Below the pieces are notes generated by a model, which saw nothing but the letters and a program-made list of their open reading frames with translations, did not search any database and was not told the DNA's origin. Shown here in pieces: positions 30,511 through 33,836 of a stretch of 33,836 nucleotides of DNA. The stretch's first letter is position 1. Each line of letters begins with the position of its first letter. This DNA is from Candidatus Faecalibacterium faecigallinarum (GTDB lineage: Bacteria > Bacillota > Clostridia > Oscillospirales > Ruminococcaceae). The translations under genes were made by a program, and so were the position numbers. Where the stretch lies: positions 1-33,836 of the forward strand of contig DWWN01000022.1 of the NCBI GenBank assembly GCA_019119685.1, given 5' to 3'.

Positions 30511-30519
30511 AGTATAACA
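30511..30519 (-). promoter_or_regulatory. Extended -10 promoter of the integrase gene
   Basis: Minus strand TGTTATACT (TATACT at 30511-30516 with the TG at 30518-30519), no clear -35. It lies in the 93-base gap between the xis and int genes, allowing int to be expressed apart from the upstream operon. Confidence 0.45.
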
Positions 30520-30573
30520 GGTTGCAGCGTAAATTTTTAGGATGTCGCCAACCGCGCCGGCATCCTTGACAAA

Positions 30574-30804
30574 TCAGGCAGAGGTCATTCCGTTGTTGAA
30601 ATATTCCGCCATTTTGCCAAGGTTTATATACCACTTGACACCGGACTGGAACGCTATCCCCGGCACTTCTTTGCACAGTCGGCGAACGTAGTAGGCCGGC
30701 AGCCCCATCCGTTGGCTGGCCTGCTTGATGCTGACGATTTGGGGCAGCACCACTTCTTCCACCTGGATAGGGGCCGTTTCGTTCAAAACAGGATTCTCGT
30801 ACAT
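30574..30804 (-). CDS. xis: Excisionase-like small DNA-binding protein
   Basis: A 76-residue protein with a winged-helix/MerR-like recognition segment: IVSIKQASQRMGLPAYYVRRLCKEVPGIAF, then GVKWYINLGKMAEYFN. Proteins of this kind direct the integrase towards excision and often sit immediately upstream of int, as here (93 bases). The ATG at 30804 has GGAGG; the longer in-frame start is rejected. The 23-base gap to the preceding DUF6551 gene suggests co-transcription. Confidence 0.85.
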   Translation of the reverse strand: MYENPVLNETAPIQVEEVVLPQIVSIKQASQRMGLPAYYVRRLCKEVPGIAFQSGVKWYINLGKMAEYFNNGMTSA

Positions 30805-30827
30805 GATGCTACCTCCAATCCAACTTC

Positions 30828-31601
30828 TCAGAACTTCACCGGCAGCATATTCTTTTTGCTGCATCCATTATAGAGTATCAGGACCTGCATCATGTATCGG
30901 TAAGATGCCGCGCCGCTCATGGCGTCGGCGTCGCGGACCAGCTTCATGGGGTATATGGTGGCCAACCGTTTTACCAGGCGGCTGTACTTGTATTCGTCCT
31001 TATAGAGGGCGATGAAGCGCATCACCCCCTGGATGATGCCCGGCCGCAGGGAATCGGGGTCGCCGTCCCAGGCTTCGGCAATGGCCCGCAGGCTCTCGAT
31101 ATAGATGTCCGGGCCATACTGCCGGAATTCTTTGAGGGCGGTGCTGACGCAGATGATTTTGCGGTTGGCCCGTACATGATCGGTGCCCAGCTGCAGCCCC
31201 GCCGCCTCGGTGGCGGCCAGGAAAGCGTGGGACTCGGCATCCTGGCCCACCAGCTTGGCCCGCAGCTTCGCACCCGCAGAAAGGGGAGTGGATGCGCCGG
31301 TCTGCTGAGCAAACACGAGAGCTTCTTCCTCTTTGGTCAGACCAACGTAGACCCGGCAGAGGATGGGCAAGTCATTGCCGCCGTTGAGGGTCTTGAGGCC
31401 CACGATGGTGTGCTGGCCGTCGATCACGATGTAGCGGCCATCCCGGTAGCTGACCTTGGGCGGATTGACAATGACGCCGTTGAACTCGGCCACCATCTGT
31501 TTGACCTTGCCCATCTGCAGCTTGCGCTGGTACTCGGCGGGGATCTCCAGGAAGGCGCTGTTGATGGAAATTTCTTTATAGGGATAAGAGTAGAATCTCA
31601 T
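30828..31601 (-). CDS. DUF6551-family, ParB/Srx-like domain protein
   Basis: A 257-residue protein of the DUF6551 type seen in clostridial integrative elements; function unknown. It begins MRFYSYPYKEISINSAFLEIP and has the ParB/sulfiredoxin-like core RYIVIDGQHTIVGLKTL followed by a helical domain with FAQQTGASTPLSAGAKLRAK. The ParB-like core may bind a nucleotide such as CTP, but that is not shown. ATG at 31601 with GGAGG; its start overlaps the stop of the ParB-like gene by four bases (ATGA), so they are translationally coupled. Confidence 0.8.
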   Translation of the reverse strand: MRFYSYPYKEISINSAFLEIPAEYQRKLQMGKVKQMVAEFNGVIVNPPKVSYRDGRYIVIDGQHTIVGLKTLNGGNDLPILCRVYVGLTKEEEALVFAQQTGASTPLSAGAKLRAKLVGQDAESHAFLAATEAAGLQLGTDHVRANRKIICVSTALKEFRQYGPDIYIESLRAIAEAWDGDPDSLRPGIIQGVMRFIALYKDEYKYSRLVKRLATIYPMKLVRDADAMSGAASYRYMMQVLILYNGCSKKNMLPVKF

Positions 31602-32617
31602 AGGGTACGTTCCTCCACTTCGTTTAAGTAATTTGTCAGGCTTTGGGCAATCATGGCGACTGCGGTCCGATTGTCACGGTCGATGAGAAGGTCGGGGTAA
31701 TACTGGAAGGCTTGCTCCCACCGCTGTTTCAGATTGTCCGCCGCAGCCTCGATCTCGCACAGCATATCGCTGCCGGTGGCCCGGCGCTTGGCGTGATACC
31801 GGCTGGCCGCGATCTCCAGCAGCTGCTGGTTGTCGATTTTCACTGGCTGCGGTGCCAGCTCAGGAGAAGGAGCGGACGGAAGCTCTGCCGGCTCGCAAGG
31901 CTCCGAAGCCTCGGTTTCGAGTTTTTCTGCCTTTGCCCTTACTGTGGTCGATGCCGCTCTCTTCTCTTTTCTGCCAGCCCTTTTCTCATCCTTCGGCTTA
32001 CAGAGTTTAGCCACCAGTGCCGGGCGCTCCTCCGGGGCTGCGCGGGACACGGCGGCCAGCTCAGCCGCCGTGGGTTTCACCTCGCCGGACAGTATTTTGG
32101 CACGGATGCCGGAAACAGCTTCTTCTGCTGCATCCACTCCATTTGCGAACGACTCCGCCCGTCGAACAAAGCTTTCATTTACATTGTTCTCATCTGCAAT
32201 CCGAAGTCTGGTGTGTTTTTTCCCGATCAGTTGGTCATTTTGACCAACTGATTTTTTTGCGGAACTTTTTCGATCTCCACCATTAGATTGCTTTTCGGCT
32301 TCATACTGTTTCCCAATCAAGTATTTTCGCTGTTCTGGCGTCAGATTTCGCCTGCCAAGCTGGTTTTTGCAAATCCAGACAATCGCTTCATAGCGGTTGG
32401 CGAACTCTTTTTCCAGCACGGTGTACTTGATTTCGGGATGATTTTTCAGAATCGCAAAGCGGTTATGGCCGTCTACAATCAGACCGTTCCAGACGATCAG
32501 GGGGCTGAGAATCCGGCCCTCCTCCAGGATGTTGGTTTCCAACAGGTTCAACTCCTCAAAGGTCAGGGGCGGAATCTTGCTCTGAAACTCGGGGTCAATC
32601 TTCAGCCGTCGCAGCAT
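31598..32617 (-). CDS. ParB N-terminal domain protein
   Basis: A 339-residue ParB-like protein: IPPLTFEELNLLETNILEEG, then LSPLIVWNGLIVDGHNRFAIL, the ParB box in which DGHNR replaces the usual GERR/GHRR-type motif. WICKNQLGRRNLTPEQRKYLIG and an HTH-like region (RIADENNVNESFVRRAESFANG) follow. A Lys/Ala/Pro-rich linker and a C-terminal helical domain complete it. No ParA is present, so chromosome-style partition is unlikely; it may regulate or stabilise the excised element. The start at 32617 is set by GGAGGGAGG and overlaps the zinc-ribbon gene by 23 bases. Confidence 0.82.
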   Translation of the reverse strand: MLRRLKIDPEFQSKIPPLTFEELNLLETNILEEGRILSPLIVWNGLIVDGHNRFAILKNHPEIKYTVLEKEFANRYEAIVWICKNQLGRRNLTPEQRKYLIGKQYEAEKQSNGGDRKSSAKKSVGQNDQLIGKKHTRLRIADENNVNESFVRRAESFANGVDAAEEAVSGIRAKILSGEVKPTAAELAAVSRAAPEERPALVAKLCKPKDEKRAGRKEKRAASTTVRAKAEKLETEASEPCEPAELPSAPSPELAPQPVKIDNQQLLEIAASRYHAKRRATGSDMLCEIEAAADNLKQRWEQAFQYYPDLLIDRDNRTAVAMIAQSLTNYLNEVEERTL

Positions 32618-32840
32618 AGGCTTTGGCCTCCCTCCGGTTCGGGTCTCTGTGAACCATAGGCTGGGCATAGTAGTCAAACCCATAACGGGTCTGGCAGTAG
32701 GTGCAGACATCCTTGGTCTGCTGGCGCAGATCAGCGCGACGCAGCGTTGTGCGCCTGGCATCCTGGAAGGAATGCAGGCAGACCGGACACAGCGTGATGA
32801 GGGATACGGTATTCAGATTGCGCGTGTAGCTACGGCTCAT
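32595..32840 (-). CDS. Small zinc-ribbon protein of unknown function
   Basis: An 81-residue protein with two Cys pairs, CPVC and CTYC about 29 residues apart, likely binding one zinc, and a basic helix RRTTLRRADLRQQTK between them. The C-terminal part is YGFDYYAQPMVHRDPNRREAKAY. I know of no defined function; the size suits a DNA- or RNA-binding accessory factor of the element. The ATG at 32840 has AGGAGG; a longer in-frame extension runs back through a hairpin and is rejected. First gene of the zinc-ribbon/ParB/DUF6551/xis operon. Confidence 0.7.
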   Translation of the reverse strand: MSRSYTRNLNTVSLITLCPVCLHSFQDARRTTLRRADLRQQTKDVCTYCQTRYGFDYYAQPMVHRDPNRREAKAYAATAED

Positions 32841-32877
32841 AGTTGACCTCCTGTCTGTTATAAATTGTTGTGTTGAT

Positions 32878-32921
32878 ATAAAAAGCCCGCCAGCCTGGAA
32901 CATGATTCTCAGCCGGCGGGC
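32878..32921 (-). terminator. Terminator-like hairpin in the leader of the element operon
   Basis: On the minus strand GCCCGCCGGC (32921-32912) and GCTGGCGGGC (32894-32885) give ten consecutive pairs (one G-U), then TTTTTATAT. It lies 38 bases before the first gene of the operon, so it either isolates that operon from upstream transcription or acts as an attenuator. Confidence 0.7.
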
Positions 32922-33066
32922 CGAAATCTTGTTTGGGTTTCCTTCCCCCATTTGTCCTCGACGTCCCGGGGAGGGTTGGGAATCTTCTGGCGGCGGATTT
33001 GCACCGCTCCATCGGCATTTCAGCCGCCCCGCCTTCTTTGTGGCCGGGCCGCGAGTTACGGAAGTA

Positions 33067-33102
33067 TCATTGTCTGGAAGTACCAGAAGGCTGTTTATTC
33101 AT
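33067..33102 (-). CDS. Possible 11-residue leader peptide
   Basis: An ATG frame MNKQPSGTSRQ on the minus strand, in the leader between the XRE gene and the terminator-like hairpin. There is no strong ribosome site. Its position upstream of the hairpin would suit translation-coupled attenuation, but there is no run of a regulatory codon. Very uncertain. Confidence 0.2.
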   Translation of the reverse strand: MNKQPSGTSRQ

Positions 33103-33210
33103 TTTTCAAGGTCCGCTGGCTTCGGGCTTGTCCTCCGTTTGGGGAGGCCCTTGCTGTGACTCTATGATACCTTAGAAATTTTCGTTGCGGGAGTGACTGG
33201 TAGACCCGGT

Positions 33211-33233
33211 TACCGTGTCTCACAGACACGGTA
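33211..33233. promoter_or_regulatory. Perfect 10-bp dyad downstream of the XRE gene
   Basis: TACCGTGTCT-CAC-AGACACGGTA, ten perfect pairs around three bases, 12 bases after the XRE stop. No T-run follows on either strand, so it is a better operator or recombination/processing site than a terminator. It precedes the operon leader in the direction of transcription and could be bound by the XRE protein. Confidence 0.45.
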
Positions 33234-33244
33234 GCGATACCAAA

Positions 33245-33532
33245 CTAAAGGGTGTTTTTGATGTTTTGCAAGATTCCGATGGCCTGTAAAATTTCTGCCC
33301 GGATTATTTCGTTTGCTGGGGTTCTACCTAAAATAAGATGATCTAAGGTTACTTCAAAAAATAGAGACAAATCCACCAGCAAGTCGATGGAACAAGCTCT
33401 CCGCCCGCGTTCAATAGCCCGCAGATGATCGGTAGTAATACAAATTTGCTCAGCAAGTTCCATTTGGGTAAGTCTTTTTTCTTCCCGCAGAGCCTTGATT
33501 CTCTTTCCACATTCCATTGCATCGAAACGCAT
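33245..33532 (-). CDS. XRE (Cro/CI-like) transcriptional regulator
   Basis: A 95-residue helix-turn-helix protein: CGKRIKALREEKRLTQMELAEQICITTDHLRAIERGRRACSIDLLVDLSLFFEVTLDHLILG is a standard HTH_3 domain (about 8-70), followed by a short helical tail ILQAIGILQNIK for dimerisation. It is probably the element's control repressor. The start at 33532 has GGAGG at good spacing. The product's likely targets are the dyads at 33211-33233 and the inverted CGGGAGTGAC copies (33188-33197 and 33628-33637) that bracket the gene. AT-richer than core genes. Confidence 0.9.
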   Translation of the reverse strand: MRFDAMECGKRIKALREEKRLTQMELAEQICITTDHLRAIERGRRACSIDLLVDLSLFFEVTLDHLILGRTPANEIIRAEILQAIGILQNIKNTL

Positions 33533-33668
33533 TGTATAATCCTCCAGATTTTGACGCGTGTATGGACGTGCAAAATCCGAAGGTTATGGGTATCTGGCGA
33601 TGTATGTTTCCCAATGCTGGCGCATCTGTCACTCCCGTGGGGCGACGGAAGCGACAACCAAGTAGCAA

Positions 33669-33727
33669 ATAAAAAAGGCCGGCAGACAGCCGCAATTTCC
33701 CTAAGGAAATCGCTTCCGTCTGCCGGC
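33669..33727 (-). terminator. Long intrinsic terminator upstream of the XRE gene
   Basis: On the minus strand GCCGGCAGAC (33727-33718) and GTCTGCCGGC (33687-33678) pair perfectly, with an inner ATTTCC/GGAAAT stem around TTAG, followed by CTTTTTTATTT. It would end a minus-strand gene lying to the right. The 33533-33668 interval has no further feature apart from the CGGGAGTGAC inverted copy at 33628-33637. Confidence 0.75.
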
Positions 33728-33788
33728 TCGTCCGGCCTATAGCCGGTTCAGTCCTATCGAACAAACTTTTGACTCCTGAATTCTGTTC

Positions 33789-33836
33789 CTAAGGGCTTGT
33801 ACCCAGTTCAACAGCAGCTACAGTATGTCTCATTCC
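33789..33836 (-). CDS. Possible C-terminal end of a gene cut by the right edge
   Basis: On the minus strand an open frame enters from the right edge and ends at TAG (33789-33791), reading MRHTVAAVELGTSP before the stop. It is 62 bases before the terminator at 33669-33727, a normal position for a gene end. Only 15 codons are visible, so no function can be given and it may be chance. Confidence 0.2.
   Translation of the reverse strand, partial: GMRHTVAAVELGTSP

Larger units (their letters stand above)
32841..33244 (-). promoter_or_regulatory. Structured leader upstream of the element operon
   Basis: About 400 bases with no convincing gene. On the minus strand it contains, in order, a dyad (33211-33233), a CCTCC/GGAGG stem near 33132-33147, a very short frame (33067-33102), a GC-rich paired region (32990-33040) and a terminator-like hairpin (32878-32921) before the zinc-ribbon gene. 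I find no classical sigma-A promoter with both boxes; TATAAC near 32859 and TATCAT near 33163 are the best -10 candidates. No known riboswitch class is recognised. Confidence 0.4.
28720..33836. mobile_element. End of an integrative element at a tRNA-Met locus (continues beyond the window)
   Basis: The proposed left junction is just after the anticodon loop of the broken tRNA-Met. Inside are an intact tRNA-Met, a tyrosine integrase, an excisionase, DUF6551, ParB-like, zinc-ribbon and XRE genes, all on the minus strand and with less GC-rich codon use than the core genes. The right end is not in the window: I find no second copy of a tRNA 3' half before 33836. No relaxase, type IV secretion, terminase or capsid gene is visible, so ICE, IME or prophage cannot be told apart. 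Confidence 0.75.

Noticed and set aside
32830-33018. Minus-strand 62-codon frame upstream of the zinc-ribbon gene
   Set aside because: It lies over the terminator-like hairpin and leader stems and has no good ribosome site.
33450-33764. Minus-strand 104-codon frame overlapping the XRE gene start
   Set aside because: It runs through a strong terminator hairpin, overlaps the XRE gene in another frame and shows no family features.

Overview
The window looks like chromosome from a GC-rich, strictly fermentative gut Clostridia member of the Faecalibacterium / Gemmiger / Subdoligranulum type (Oscillospiraceae). This is inferred from GC-rich codon use, strong GGAGG ribosome sites, a 56-residue clostridial 2[4Fe-4S] ferredoxin, a two-gene minimal SUF (SMS-like) Fe-S system, a split transketolase, RicT and an RND permease with a large helical insertion. 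No rRNA is present, so the genus is not proven.

Layout. 1-687: gene-free, with a strong promoter firing off the left edge (nine-G spacer) and three copies of a palindromic repeat. 688-3768 (-): galM, a lipoprotein gene and galE, i.e. galactose mutarotation and UDP-galactose/UDP-glucose interconversion. 4054-7983 (-): giant RND-type exporter. 8373-9757 (+): ricT and ferredoxin. 10005-10382 (-): orphan PBECR-fold nuclease-like gene. 10501-13329 (+): trmN6, rsmI, yfcE-like phosphodiesterase and birA, tightly packed. 13410-14708 (-): D,D-carboxypeptidase. 14798-15334 (+): gamma carbonic anhydrase-like protein. 15335-15592: structured non-coding interval. 15593-17201 (-): catalytically degenerate rhomboid followed by holB. 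17202-17872: gene-free, with TTTTCCAC repeats, an AT-rich tract and a perfect consensus promoter. 17873-19545 (+): smsC-smsB. 19778-23523 (+): GNAT, dipeptide epimerase and both transketolase halves. 23599-27130 (-): lipoprotein, EamA transporter, YgjP-like metallopeptidase and Wzx-like flippase in one operon. 27225-28532 (-): GHL10/DUF187 lipoprotein with a twin-arginine motif.

From about 28720 to the right edge lies the end of an integrative mobile element at a tRNA-Met locus. A host-type tRNA-Met is cut just after its anticodon loop, and a complete but divergent tRNA-Met follows 140 bases later. Then, all on the minus strand, come a tyrosine integrase with an embedded Cro/CI-like helix-turn-helix, an excisionase, a DUF6551 protein, a ParB-like protein, a zinc-ribbon protein, a structured leader and an XRE regulator. 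Codon use there is visibly more AT-rich than in the core genes. No conjugation or phage structural genes fall inside the window, so the element type (ICE, IME or prophage) is open.

Most interesting points: the tRNA disruption with apparent replacement, the HTH-bearing integrase, the structured RNA candidate with an exposed CCUCCU at 15440-15565, the RND permease with its own coiled coil and no adaptor gene, and the G-tract promoter at the left edge.
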